Shown here piece after piece: positions 53,847 through 63,115 of a DNA stretch of 64,000 nt (positions within the stretch are counted from its first letter, which is position 1; each line of letters starts with the position of its first letter). The position numbers and the translations under genes were made by a program. Under the pieces are notes generated by a model that had not been told where the DNA came from, did no database searches, and saw nothing but the letters and a program-made list of their open reading frames with translations. This DNA comes from Parashewanella tropica. Its GTDB lineage: Bacteria > Pseudomonadota > Gammaproteobacteria > Enterobacterales > Shewanellaceae. The stretch lies in NCBI RefSeq assembly GCF_004358445.1, contig NZ_CP037951.1, positions 3,297,001 through 3,361,000 on the forward strand, read 5' to 3'.

Positions 53847-54413
53847 TTGCCAGATACATTTCAGGAGCAAGTAACAAAAGAAGTAAATGAGCAATATAAA
53901 ATATGGCAAAAACATACCCAAAAAGCTGAACAGACATTACAGGATGAACCCGATCCCACTAGACGCTTTATGAAGCTGGCTGCTGAGGAGATAATAAGAC
54001 TTGGTGGTTGTTTAGCTATTATTGCTCTAGATCACATAGAGAATACAAGCCTAAAGAATCCAATAATGTTGCAGCCCATTAAAGTCGGAAACTATCAAGC
54101 CCAGCTAAAGCAACTTGCAAACAGGCTTTGGTGTAGCGATGCAGAGATTGACTCTCAACGGGTAGATTCAACATCTGATATTTTGCCTGAAGCAGTTAGC
54201 ATTATTTTAAGGGCTTTAGCAAGTTTACCAGAAATGAAGCAATTAGAAGCAGTAGCTGAAGTAGAGAGAACGGTTGCAAAATTAGAATATAACTTGAGTT
54301 TAGTCGGAAAAACGCCCGATGAGTTGGCATTAGTGAAATTGAATGATGCCCTTAAGGCAATGACAAAAGCCAAAGAAGGAGCAATAACACAATATAATTG
54401 GCCTCTAACATAA
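53847..54413 (+). pseudogene. Hypothetical protein, 3' part of an interrupted gene
   Basis: A 188-residue helical, acidic protein of unknown function if begun at the TTG at 53847. No ribosome site precedes that TTG and no ATG lies in the gap, which argues against an independent start. It is in the same frame as the 74-codon frame upstream. The composition (EVERTVAKLEYNLSLVGK, LNDALKAMTKAKEG) is ordinary and cytoplasmic. It is convergent with dapE. Confidence 0.5.
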
Positions 54414-54438
54414 AATGCGTCTAAAGAATTATTTTAGA

Positions 54439-55662
54439 TTAAAACTGTTTCAGTAATTGTTTGTAAATATGGTACAGCTGATAAATATCTACCAGCTTAG
54501 CTCTTTCGTTCACTTGATGAATCGAGCGATTAGGCAACCCCAACTCTAAGACCTGACAGTCATCAGATGCGATAAACCGACCATCAGAAGTACCACCTGA
54601 AGTCGACAGCCTTGGGTAATATGAAGTCACGTTATGGACAGCACGTTCAGCCATTGCCACTAAGCTAGAACTTTTATTATCTTGAGTAAAATACGGCTGA
54701 CAATGGCGTTCCCATTCAATGTCTAACTGCTCTAATGCTATTTGAGTCAATGGGACTGAATGCAAACAATCCATGACTTTCTTTTCAATTTCCGTCAACG
54801 TGAATCTATGGCTATAACGAACGTTAAAGTAAACCTCACAACGACCTGGCACGATATTGTCAGTAAAGTCACCCGAGTTGACATAGGTCACTTGTAAACT
54901 GGTACCTGGGAAATCATCACTGCCCTTGTCCCACCTCATTTGTTCCAATGCATTAATGATCACGGAGGCTAAATGGATCGCATTGCGGCTATGTCCAGCA
55001 TAAGCCACATGACCTTGCTTTCCTCTTACTACCATCTTGCCTGAAATGGCACCACGACGACCAATTTTTATCACATCACCGCTTTTACTGTCACTAGTAG
55101 GTTCACCAACTAAACAATACTCGGGCATTGACTGCCTACTCTGTAGTTTCTCTACGATTGTACGAGTCCCAAACTCAGCTTCACCTTCTTCATCACTGGT
55201 GATTAACCACTGCCAACTCATTTTTGGTTGGTAACCTTCTGCTATGACATCTTCCATCGCCGCCATCATTACCGCTAAACCCGATTTCATGTCCACAGCA
55301 CCACGGCCAATGAGTTCTTCAGCAACGATTTCAGCATCAAAAGGTGGAACCTTCCACAAATGCGGTTCTGAAGCTGGCACGACATCAGTATGACCAGCAA
55401 ACGCAAATCGAGTGTCAGTTTGACCTTTACGCTCTGCTATTAAATTTGAAACACCATGACTTTGATAACGTTCAACCGTAAAATCGAGCGCCTCAAGCTT
55501 ATTCTGCAGCCAAGCCTGACAACCTGCATCTTCTGGTGTGACAGAGCGTTTTCGGATCAACTCTTGGGTATATTTCACCGCTTTGTGATCAGAAAGTTGT
55601 TGAAGGTCAATTGGATCTATGTGGTGAGGCGTACTTTGTTGCTGTTGCGGGGCTAACGGCAT
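54439..55662 (-). CDS. dapE: Succinyl-diaminopimelate desuccinylase
   Basis: A 407-residue di-zinc M20 peptidase-family enzyme of the lysine/diaminopimelate pathway, hydrolysing N-succinyl-L,L-diaminopimelate. Metal and catalytic blocks are AGHTDVVP, GRGAVDMKSG, SDEEGEAEFGT, VGEPTS and STSGGTSDGRF. It has about 30 residues more than typical DapE at the N-terminus (polyGln and His), so translation may start a little further in. Confidence 0.9.
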   Translation of the reverse strand: MPLAPQQQQSTPHHIDPIDLQQLSDHKAVKYTQELIRKRSVTPEDAGCQAWLQNKLEALDFTVERYQSHGVSNLIAERKGQTDTRFAFAGHTDVVPASEPHLWKVPPFDAEIVAEELIGRGAVDMKSGLAVMMAAMEDVIAEGYQPKMSWQWLITSDEEGEAEFGTRTIVEKLQSRQSMPEYCLVGEPTSDSKSGDVIKIGRRGAISGKMVVRGKQGHVAYAGHSRNAIHLASVIINALEQMRWDKGSDDFPGTSLQVTYVNSGDFTDNIVPGRCEVYFNVRYSHRFTLTEIEKKVMDCLHSVPLTQIALEQLDIEWERHCQPYFTQDNKSSSLVAMAERAVHNVTSYYPRLSTSGGTSDGRFIASDDCQVLELGLPNRSIHQVNERAKLVDIYQLYHIYKQLLKQF

Positions 55663-55782
55663 TGGGGAGCTCCAAACCTATGTCATTTCGTCATATTAAG
55701 CATAGTTGCTATTGAGCCAATTATTAATGACAAATGAATGACAGCTTGTTTAAAGCTAAGTTAAGTCTCCCTTAACACCCAA

Positions 55783-55980
55783 TCAATCAGGCTTAAACAC
55801 ACCAATAACTTGTCCTGAAGCCTGTTTTTTCACTTTTGTTTCAGTTTGTTGCTCGCGGTAATCACATTCAACACATTCAACGGTTTCTATATTGTTTTCT
55901 TTAAACAGTACGATACTGTCTTGAGTATGACATTTCGGGCATTTTGCCCCAGCAACAAAACGTTTTTTTATTTTGGTCAT
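55783..55980 (-). CDS. yheV: YheV-family zinc-ribbon protein
   Basis: A 65-residue protein with a zinc ribbon built from CPKC and CVEC. The KKRFVAGAKCPKC opening matches the YheV/DUF2387 family of unknown function. It is encoded divergently from yheS, an arrangement known from other gammaproteobacteria. Confidence 0.88.
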   Translation of the reverse strand: MTKIKKRFVAGAKCPKCHTQDSIVLFKENNIETVECVECDYREQQTETKVKKQASGQVIGVFKPD

Positions 55981-56103
55981 GGTGTCTATGGTAAATGTTT
56001 ACAACTTTTGAATAGTTTACGCGAATTAATCCATAAATGTGAGTCGCTAGGTGTAAGATAGATCTGCTAAACTCCCCTTCTTTATGATTTTTCTGTTGAA
56101 CCG

Positions 56104-58005
56104 ATGATTTCCATTTCTCAAGCACAGCTGATCCGTGGCAGCAAAACCTTACTTGATGAGGCTTCTTTAACTATTTATCCCGGTCATAAAGTAGGATTAG
56201 TTGGCGCTAACGGCACAGGAAAATCCTCATTATTAGCCTTAATTCAAGATAAGCTTTCCTTAGATAAAGGTGACTTTTCCTTGCCAGCTGGCTGGCAAAT
56301 CGCATCGGTTGCGCAAGAAACACCAGCCCTTGAAAAAAGCGCATTAGAATATGTGCTGGATGGTGACCAAGAATATCGCCAATTAGAAGCTGAACTAGAA
56401 CAAGCTCAGCTCCAAGATGATGGTCATAAAATTGCAGATATTCACGGCAAATTAGAAGCCATCGGTGGTTATAGCATTAAAGCTCGTGCAGGCGCTCTTT
56501 TGGCAGGATTAGGCTTTAGTCAAGATAAACACAGTCACAGCGTCAAGCAGTTTTCTGGTGGCTGGCGAATGCGCCTCAACCTTGCCCAAGCCTTGTTATG
56601 TCGCTCTGATTTATTGCTGCTTGATGAGCCAACCAACCACTTAGACTTAGACACCACTTTTTGGCTAGAGTCTTGGATCAAAAGCTATCAAGGCACTCTG
56701 ATTTTGATCAGCCATGACCGTGACTTTATTGACGAAATCGTCGATGAAGTGGTACACGTTGAAAATCAAAAGCTCAATTTTTATTCAGGTAATTACACCA
56801 GCTTTGAACGTGTTCGTGCTGAACGTATGGCACAACAGCAAATTGCATTTGAGAAACAGCAAAAAGAACGAGCTCACATGCAAAAATTTGTTGACCGTTT
56901 TCGTTACAAAGCCAGTAAAGCGAAACAAGCTCAAAGCCGCCTAAAAGCCTTAGAACGTATGACGGAATTGCTTCCTTCCCATGCAGACAGTCAATTCTCG
57001 ATGGCATTTCGTGAACCTGAAAGCTTACCTAATCCATTAGTAATGATGGAGCAAGTACAGGTCGGCTACGATGAAACCGTAGTTCTAAAATCAGTGAAGC
57101 TGAACTTAGTGCCGGGAGCTCGTATAGGTTTATTGGGCCGTAACGGTGCCGGTAAATCCACATTGATTAAATTATTGTCTGGTGAGCTCTCTCCAATATC
57201 TGGGAAGTATCAGACAAACAATGGTCTTAAAATTGGCTACTTTGCCCAACATCAAATCGAATTTTTATCTCTCGATGACAGTCCTTTGATGCACTTACAA
57301 CGCCTGTCTCCAGATGCCAAAGAGCTCGATCTTAGAAACTTCCTTGGCGGTTTTGGTTTTAATGGTGATATGGCGTTAGATCCTGTTCGACCATTTTCGG
57401 GTGGTGAGAAAGCGCGCTTAGTTTTAGCGTTGTTGGTATGGCAACGTCCTAACTTGCTACTTCTTGATGAGCCAACCAACCACCTTGATTTAGAAATGCG
57501 TCATGCGCTTACTGTCGCTTTACAAGGTTTTGAAGGTGCAATGGTCATTGTATCGCACGACAGACACTTACTTCGACTTACGTGTGATGATTACTACTTA
57601 GTCGATAATCAACAAGTTCAACCGTTTAATGGTGACCTAGGCGATTATCATCAGTGGCTATTAAATTCACAAAAAGCTGAGTCTTCAACGTCTTCAAACA
57701 GCTCTGCCACGCTTAATAAAAAAGAGCGTAAACGCAAAGAAGCAGAATTGCGCAACCTGTTATCACCGCTAAGAAAACAACAAACCAAGTTAGAAAAACA
57801 ACAAGAGAGAGCCAGCTCACGTTTAGCAGAAATCGAGGAAAATCTAGGGGATATGAGCCTTTACGAAGACGATAATAAAGCTAAACTAACCGCTATACTC
57901 AATGAGCGAACCGAGCTCACTCAAACGCTAGAAAACAGTGAAATGGAATGGCTTGAACTTCAAGAGCAAATTGAAGACATTGAAGCCAAGCATCAAGAGG
58001 ATTAA
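56104..58005 (+). CDS. yheS: ABC-F family ATPase
   Basis: A 633-residue soluble protein with two ATPase domains and no membrane part. Walker A motifs are GANGTGKSS and GRNGAGKST; signatures are FSGGWRMRLNLAQAL and FSGGEKARLVLAL; Walker B sites lead into DEPTNHLDL in both. The linker between them and a Lys/Glu coiled coil at the C-terminus are typical of ABC-F proteins, which act on the ribosome. It is the first gene of a plus-strand series reaching phosphoribulokinase. Confidence 0.93.
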   Translation: MISISQAQLIRGSKTLLDEASLTIYPGHKVGLVGANGTGKSSLLALIQDKLSLDKGDFSLPAGWQIASVAQETPALEKSALEYVLDGDQEYRQLEAELEQAQLQDDGHKIADIHGKLEAIGGYSIKARAGALLAGLGFSQDKHSHSVKQFSGGWRMRLNLAQALLCRSDLLLLDEPTNHLDLDTTFWLESWIKSYQGTLILISHDRDFIDEIVDEVVHVENQKLNFYSGNYTSFERVRAERMAQQQIAFEKQQKERAHMQKFVDRFRYKASKAKQAQSRLKALERMTELLPSHADSQFSMAFREPESLPNPLVMMEQVQVGYDETVVLKSVKLNLVPGARIGLLGRNGAGKSTLIKLLSGELSPISGKYQTNNGLKIGYFAQHQIEFLSLDDSPLMHLQRLSPDAKELDLRNFLGGFGFNGDMALDPVRPFSGGEKARLVLALLVWQRPNLLLLDEPTNHLDLEMRHALTVALQGFEGAMVIVSHDRHLLRLTCDDYYLVDNQQVQPFNGDLGDYHQWLLNSQKAESSTSSNSSATLNKKERKRKEAELRNLLSPLRKQQTKLEKQQERASSRLAEIEENLGDMSLYEDDNKAKLTAILNERTELTQTLENSEMEWLELQEQIEDIEAKHQED

Positions 58006-58007
58006 TC

Positions 58008-58433
58008 ATGGTTTGGAAACACGATGAAGTGTGGTCATGGTGCGATCAATTTTACTTTCAGCAGCAATCTGTTTGTCTAAAATTGCAAGACTCTGTCGGA
58101 CTTAACGTTAACCTTCTTCTGTTAGCTCAGTACTTAGATACGAATACAGGGCTTTGTTTAAGCCCTCAACAATTTCAAATTTTGATAGATTCAATATCGT
58201 CATGGGAAAATAAGATTGTGAGCCCATACCGAAAATTGAGAAAGTTGGCGAAATCCATGGTAAACGAAGCTGAATATCACAAGATGCTAGATTTAGAGCT
58301 GACCATGGAAAGAAAAACACAAAAATTGTTATCACATGCGTTTAGCAATTTAGAAACTAACGCCACAGGCTCAAATTTGTCTAATTTTTTGAGCATTTAC
58401 TCACTATCGGCCTCAGATATCAGCTGGAATTAA
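58008..58433 (+). CDS. TIGR02444-family protein of unknown function
   Basis: A 141-residue cytoplasmic protein. CLKLQDSVGLNVNLLLLAQYL is characteristic of the family (DUF2390). No biochemical role is established. It begins 2 bases after yheS and is probably cotranscribed with it and with yheT. Confidence 0.87.
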   Translation: MVWKHDEVWSWCDQFYFQQQSVCLKLQDSVGLNVNLLLLAQYLDTNTGLCLSPQQFQILIDSISSWENKIVSPYRKLRKLAKSMVNEAEYHKMLDLELTMERKTQKLLSHAFSNLETNATGSNLSNFLSIYSLSASDISWN

Positions 58434-58454
58434 TCTATTAAAGGATCACCCTCA

Positions 58455-59444
58455 TTGCCTATCTCAGCCTCTAAATTTCAACCACCTTGGTGGGCTAAGA
58501 GCCCTCATCTACAAACCATTTTACCTGTTTTGACTAAGGTTAAGATACCGCCGCTCAATCGAGAGCGATTAACACTTAAAGATGGTGACTTTGTTGATTT
58601 AGATTGGCTCGGTACACCCAAAGCAAATCAACCCATAGTCGTCATCTTGCATGGTTTAGAGGGCAGCAGTGAATCCCATTACGTTAGACGAATTATCAAT
58701 TGCTGCCAACAATCAGGCCTACCTGCTGTCGTTCACCATCATCGCAGTTGTTCAGGAGAGCAAAATAGGTTACCCCGCAGCTATCACAGTGGTGACACCC
58801 AAGATATCTCGCAAACTCTTATTTACTTAAAGCATAAATACCCTAATTCACCATTGTTTGCTGTTGGTTACAGCTTAGGTGGGAATGTACTAGCTAAGTA
58901 TTTAGGAGAACAGCAACAACACAGTATGATTGAGCGTGCCGTTGTCATTTCAGCTCCATTACAACTCAGAGCCTGCGCAAAGCGATTGGAAAAAGGGTTT
59001 TCTAAGATTTACCAAGGTCATTTAATAAAACAGCTTCAGCGTAAACTTATTGATAAACTGGGAACCGCTGCACTTAAAGATAAAATGCCTGTCACGAAAG
59101 AGCGAGTCCCATCTCTCAACACCTTTTATGAATTTGATGACAAGGTCACAGCCCCTTTACATGGATTTAAAGGCGTGGAAGATTACTACCTTAAAGCCAG
59201 CGGCTTACCCTACTTAGCTACAATTAGCATTCCAACTTTAGTACTCCATGCCAAAGATGATCCCTTTATGACGGATGAAGTGATCCCTTCTCAAGAACAC
59301 ATCTCCACTTCAGTTCAATACGAATTAGCACAACGAGGGGGGCATGTCGGATTTATTAATGGTGGGAATATATTCAATCCCAGCTATTATTTAGAACCTC
59401 GGATCATCGGCTTTTTATTGTCTAATACCAATTACAGTAATTAA
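58455..59444 (+). CDS. yheT: YheT-family alpha/beta hydrolase
   Basis: A 329-residue hydrolase of unknown substrate. FQPPWWAKSPHLQTILP is the family start. The nucleophile lies in GYSLGGN, the acid in HAKDDPFM and the base in RGGHVGF. TTG at 58455 is the only reasonable start, with AGGA 9 bases upstream. The last six codons (NTNYSN) and the stop codon lie inside the terminal repeat of a MITE-like element, so the original C-terminus was replaced when it inserted. Confidence 0.9.
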   Translation: MPISASKFQPPWWAKSPHLQTILPVLTKVKIPPLNRERLTLKDGDFVDLDWLGTPKANQPIVVILHGLEGSSESHYVRRIINCCQQSGLPAVVHHHRSCSGEQNRLPRSYHSGDTQDISQTLIYLKHKYPNSPLFAVGYSLGGNVLAKYLGEQQQHSMIERAVVISAPLQLRACAKRLEKGFSKIYQGHLIKQLQRKLIDKLGTAALKDKMPVTKERVPSLNTFYEFDDKVTAPLHGFKGVEDYYLKASGLPYLATISIPTLVLHAKDDPFMTDEVIPSQEHISTSVQYELAQRGGHVGFINGGNIFNPSYYLEPRIIGFLLSNTNYSN

Positions 59445-59689
59445 ATGCTCAACTCAGAGCTGTGTATGCGGCCAAAGTGCAATCGAAATTGATGCAGACA
59501 TAGTTACTCTACGTCAAAGCAATTTTGAGCAGGAATTTGAACGCATACAAGCTCCCAAAGGGCAAGGCTAAAGGTTTTCATTACTGCATTACAAGCTCTT
59601 GAATTATCCCGATAGTACTTCGAGCTTGCGCTTTGTACTGAAAATCTTTAGCTCTTGCTGAGTGAGAGATTAATTACTGTAATTGGTAT
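59425..59689. mobile_element. MITE-like element with 20-bp perfect terminal repeats
   Basis: ATACCAATTACAGTAATTAA at 59425-59444 is repeated exactly inverted at 59670-59689; similarity continues inward (CTCA-ACTCAG near AGCT). The 265-bp element has no ORF and contains an imperfect inner dyad (GCTAAAGGTTTTC with GAAAATCTTTAGC). It overlaps the end of yheT and fills the gap to yheU. Confidence 0.8.
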
Positions 59690-59719
59690 AAATAATCAAT
59701 ATATTGGAATTTATTAACT

Positions 59720-59962
59720 ATGCTGATACCTTACCAATCATTATTAAGCTTACCCACTGAAACGCTTGATAACTTGATAAAAGAGCACCTCTTTACTCAG
59801 GTTGAAGATGGCGGATTTGAAAACACTGGGGAACAGCAACTTAGTCAGGCTATCAGTCAATGCCGTCAGCAGTTAAAGCAAGGGCTACTGGTCGTTGAAT
59901 ATAGTGAGGATGACGAGACTTTTGCGATTCGTCACAAGGATCAAATACAAACAATAGGGTAA
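59720..59962 (+). CDS. yheU: YheU/UPF0270 family protein
   Basis: An 80-residue protein with the family opening MLIPYQSLLSLPTETLDNLI and an acidic C-terminal half. No function is established. It is 4 bases from the phosphoribulokinase gene and probably cotranscribed with it; the MITE now separates it from yheT. Confidence 0.87.
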   Translation: MLIPYQSLLSLPTETLDNLIKEHLFTQVEDGGFENTGEQQLSQAISQCRQQLKQGLLVVEYSEDDETFAIRHKDQIQTIG

Positions 59963-59966
59963 TACT

Positions 59967-60854
59967 ATGTCTGCAAAGCATCCTATCATTGCGGTTACGG
60001 GTTCGTCGGGAGCAGGAACGACCACCAGCACTGAGGCCTTTACTCAAATCTTCCGTCAGCTCAACATCAATGCCGCTTTTATTGAGGGAGACAGCTTTCA
60101 TCGTTATACCCGAGCAGAAATGGAAATGATGATCCGTAAACTGCAGGATGAGAGTAAAAACATCAGCTACTTTGGCCCTGAAGCCAATGATTTTGCTCGT
60201 TTAGAACAGTGTTTTGCCCAGTACAGTTCGACGGGACAAGGAGAAACCCGAGACTATCTACACACCTTTGACGAAGCCGTTCCCTTTAACCAGATGCCCG
60301 GTACGTTCACTCCTTGGCGATCTTTACCTGATAACACCGATATGTTGTATTACGAAGGCCTACACGGTGGAGTCATTACCAAAGACGTAAACGTGGTAAA
60401 GCATGTTGATTTATTGATAGGCATGGTGCCGATTGTCAATCTAGAGTGGATCCAAAAAATCGTTAGAGACACCAATGATAGAGGTCACAGCCGTGAAAAA
60501 GTGATGGATTCTATTGTTCGTAGCATGGACGATTATGTTAATCATATTACCCCACAATTTTCCCGTACTCATATCAACTTCCAGCGTGTACCAACGGTAG
60601 ATACGTCAAACCCATTTATCGCCAAGAACATTCCAAGCCTTGATGAGAGTTTTGTAGTCATTCACTTTTATGGCATGGAAGACACTGACTTCCCTTATTA
60701 TTTACAAATGCTGCAAGGCTCATTTATGTCCAGAGCGGATACGATTGTGGTGCCGGGCGGGAAAATGTTATTAGCGATGGAAATCATTCTCACACCGCTA
60801 ATTCAAAAGCTACTTGATAGAAGAAACCAGCTTATAAAGGATGAAAAGAAATAA
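59967..60854 (+). CDS. prkB: Phosphoribulokinase-like kinase
   Basis: A 295-residue P-loop kinase. VTGSSGAGTTT is the nucleotide site; EGDSFHRY and YYEGLHGG are family blocks. It is the non-photosynthetic gammaproteobacterial form found next to yheU and crp in organisms without a Calvin cycle, whose physiological substrate is uncertain. No Rubisco gene is in this window. Confidence 0.9.
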   Translation: MSAKHPIIAVTGSSGAGTTTSTEAFTQIFRQLNINAAFIEGDSFHRYTRAEMEMMIRKLQDESKNISYFGPEANDFARLEQCFAQYSSTGQGETRDYLHTFDEAVPFNQMPGTFTPWRSLPDNTDMLYYEGLHGGVITKDVNVVKHVDLLIGMVPIVNLEWIQKIVRDTNDRGHSREKVMDSIVRSMDDYVNHITPQFSRTHINFQRVPTVDTSNPFIAKNIPSLDESFVVIHFYGMEDTDFPYYLQMLQGSFMSRADTIVVPGGKMLLAMEIILTPLIQKLLDRRNQLIKDEKK

Positions 60855-60869
60855 AAATCTGTTTATTTC

Positions 60870-61256
60870 TCAATCGAAGACGTAAGGGCAGCCACCGAAC
60901 TGGTTCACCTTTTCATCCCAACGGCGAACATCTTGCGCTCGTCGCCAGCGACGATGAAAAAACTCCATTAAGCAATTGCCTTTAGCCGTTTTAATTAGGA
61001 TCTTATCGAACTCTTTAACCTTACTGTATTCAGGATAAGTGTCTGTCATTCCCCATGTCAGACCACCATTCTCTTTCGCGTACTTTAGCCAAAATGATTC
61101 GACACCTAACCACTTCTGGCTTGCTGAATCCCATATTTGCATCGTGCCATTAGACAGTTCTCTCACTTTGCCATTGTGCGGAGCTTCGTCAGCATTAGCA
61201 ACAAAAGTTAGGCTCATTGATGCACTTAATAACAGTAATCCCAGCCATTTTTTCAT
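60870..61256 (-). CDS. Small exported protein of unknown function
   Basis: A 128-residue protein with a signal peptide (1-22, ending VANA). The mature part has an aromatic-rich core (NGTMQIWDSASQKWLGVESFW) and two Cys (NCLMEF, GGCPYVF) that probably form a disulfide. No known family was recognised. It follows the Sel1-repeat gene by 24 bases on the same strand and could be cotranscribed. Confidence 0.75.
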   Translation of the reverse strand: MKKWLGLLLLSASMSLTFVANADEAPHNGKVRELSNGTMQIWDSASQKWLGVESFWLKYAKENGGLTWGMTDTYPEYSKVKEFDKILIKTAKGNCLMEFFHRRWRRAQDVRRWDEKVNQFGGCPYVFD

Positions 61257-61280
61257 ACTATCCTCCTACTCGCTTTCAAG

Positions 61281-62030
61281 TTATGGAAGTTCAAGCACCT
61301 CACGATAAGGTTGCTTGTTTTGATATAAAGAAAGCCGCTTGATTAAACCGTCTAAATCTGTTTTTTCTTTCGTTTTTTGTAAATTGGCAATGGCTTGGCG
61401 CTGGTAATTCACCGCTTTATCAAACTCACCAGCTTCGGCGTATGCAGCCGCAAGGTTATCTAGCACGATAAAATCATTTGGGTAACGCTTGTATAACTCT
61501 AGCCCTAGTTTAATCGCTTGTTTAGCATTTCTCGCATTTTTGTCAGGGCACGTTGACCAAACCCATACGGCATTCGATTTTGCATTTTTATCTCCTGCTA
61601 ATAAAAATTCATCAGCGGCTTTAGTACAGTTACGCTTGATACCATCTCCACCAACCGCATAAATAAAACCGAGTCGGAAATGAGTATAAGGACTTGAATT
61701 TTTGGAGTACCACTTTTGCGCTAAGCTCAAGTCCCGTTTAATAAACTTACCGTCAAAAGCTAAATCAGCTACGGTTTTTTGTGCTTTTTCATGACCATGA
61801 TCAGCCGCCTTCTTCAGCCACTCAAAACCGGTGTTAACATCTTTAGGTAGATACTTACCCGATAACAACAATAAACCGTAGGCATATTCGGCATCTTTAT
61901 TCCCTTGTGCGGCATTCAACTGGATCATGGCAACACGAGTCAGCACTCGCTCTTGCTCAGGCTGAGGAATAGGAAAAGCAAAAAGAGAAGTGGAAAATAC
62001 TGCTGATAATAAAAAAGCAAAAAAACGCAC
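61281..62030 (-). CDS. Exported Sel1/TPR-repeat protein
   Basis: A 249-residue protein with a signal peptide (1-18). Two to three Sel1-type repeats cover about 40-150 (GNKDAEYAYGLLLLSGKYLP, then GFEWLKKAADHGHEKAQ), and a TPR-like pair follows near 185-230. Such proteins act as periplasmic scaffolds; the partner is unknown. Confidence 0.82.
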   Translation of the reverse strand: MRFFAFLLSAVFSTSLFAFPIPQPEQERVLTRVAMIQLNAAQGNKDAEYAYGLLLLSGKYLPKDVNTGFEWLKKAADHGHEKAQKTVADLAFDGKFIKRDLSLAQKWYSKNSSPYTHFRLGFIYAVGGDGIKRNCTKAADEFLLAGDKNAKSNAVWVWSTCPDKNARNAKQAIKLGLELYKRYPNDFIVLDNLAAAYAEAGEFDKAVNYQRQAIANLQKTKEKTDLDGLIKRLSLYQNKQPYREVLELP

Positions 62031-62436
62031 GTATAAAATCCTTATATTTTAAGCAATAAAGAAAATAAGCCAGCAGGCATAATAAACTGATTGAAATGCA
62101 TTTGGCTATAGGATGCCTAAGAAAACCGCAATGACTTCTGAAACGCCTACATTAGTGTTATATTAACAATTACTGCCAGTTTGATTTGTATGATAATTAA
62201 ACTTCAAAATAGATGAAATTAACTTCTATATAACTTTCATATTCCATTCATTAACTTAGATAATTCAAACTGATTAAAAGCAGATCATTTGTTTAAATAG
62301 TTACTTTACAGAATACCTTTCTACAAAACAGCTCAACAATAATGATCTTTATCAAGGTTTTGTTCGAATTGATCGATTACATTAGAATGTAATTAATTTA
62401 CAAAACTTTAATTTTCATCCGATAGAGGAAGTTAGC
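62031..62436. other. 406-bp leader and promoter region of crp
   Basis: It is AT-rich without an ORF. ATTACATTAGAATGTAAT at 62376-62393 is a perfect dyad 43 bp before crp. No canonical CRP site (TGTGA-n6-TCACA) was noticed. Confidence 0.5.
62376..62393. promoter_or_regulatory. 18-bp palindrome upstream of crp
   Basis: Perfect 8-bp arms ATTACATT and AATGTAAT flank a 2-bp centre. A dimeric regulator could bind near the crp promoter; its identity is unknown. Confidence 0.45.
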
Positions 62437-63072
62437 ATGGCTCTAATTGGTAAACCAAAACCAGATCCAACCTTAGAATGGTTCTTGTCTCATTGTCATA
62501 TTCACAAGTATCCAGCCAAAAGTACTCTGATCCACGCAGGTGAAACGTCTGACACCCTTTACTACATTGTTAAAGGAAGTGTGGCTGTGCTTATCAAAGA
62601 TGAAGAAGGTAAAGAAATGATTTTATCTTACCTTAACCAAGGTGACTTTATCGGTGAATTGGGTTTATTTGAAGAACAAGCCGAGCGTACAGCTTGGGTT
62701 CGCGCCAAACAAGCATGTGAGATTGCTGAGATTTCATATAAGAAGTTCAAACAGCTGATCCAAGTCAACCCAGAAATCTTAATGAAGTTGGCTCAACAAA
62801 TGGCTTATCGCCTACAAAGCACCAGCCAGAAAGTGGGCGATCTGGCCTTCTTGGATGTTGCAGGCCGTATTGCACAAACTCTGCTACATCTTGCTAAGCA
62901 ACCTGATGCGATGACTCACCCTGACGGTATGCAAATCAAAATCACTCGACAAGAAATCGGACAGATTGTCGGTTGCTCTCGTGAAACCGTAGGCCGTATT
63001 TTAAAGATGCTTGAAGAACAAAGTCTTATCCAAGCTCATGGTAAAACTATCGTCGTTTACGGCACTCGCTAG
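62437..63072 (+). CDS. crp: cAMP receptor protein
   Basis: A 211-residue global regulator. The cAMP pocket contains GEIGLF-like [19 protein letters not shown], and the DNA-recognition helix lies in [20 protein letters not shown]. The sequence is nearly that of Vibrio and Shewanella Crp. Ribosome site GAGGAAG precedes the ATG. It controls carbon use and, in Shewanella, anaerobic respiration. Confidence 0.97.
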   Translation: MALIGKPKPDPTLEWFLSHCHIHKYPAKSTLIHAGETSDTLYYIVKGSVAVLIKDEEGKEMILSYLNQGDFIGELGLFEEQAERTAWVRAKQACEIAEISYKKFKQLIQVNPEILMKLAQQMAYRLQSTSQKVGDLAFLDVAGRIAQTLLHLAKQPDAMTHPDGMQIKITRQEIGQIVGCSRETVGRILKMLEEQSLIQAHGKTIVVYGTR

Positions 63073-63090
63073 TTACCATTTGTATTGAAT

Positions 63091-63115
63091 AAAGGCCAGT
63101 TTATCTGGCCTTTTT
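63091..63115. terminator. Bidirectional terminator after crp
   Basis: AAAGGCCAG, a 5-nt loop and CTGGCCTTTTT. It contains the last codons and the stop of the convergent permease gene. Confidence 0.88.

Noticed and set aside
59967-60854. Calvin-cycle operon suggested by phosphoribulokinase
   Set aside because: The gene is the housekeeping form seen beside yheU and crp in heterotrophs, and no Rubisco or other Calvin gene is near.
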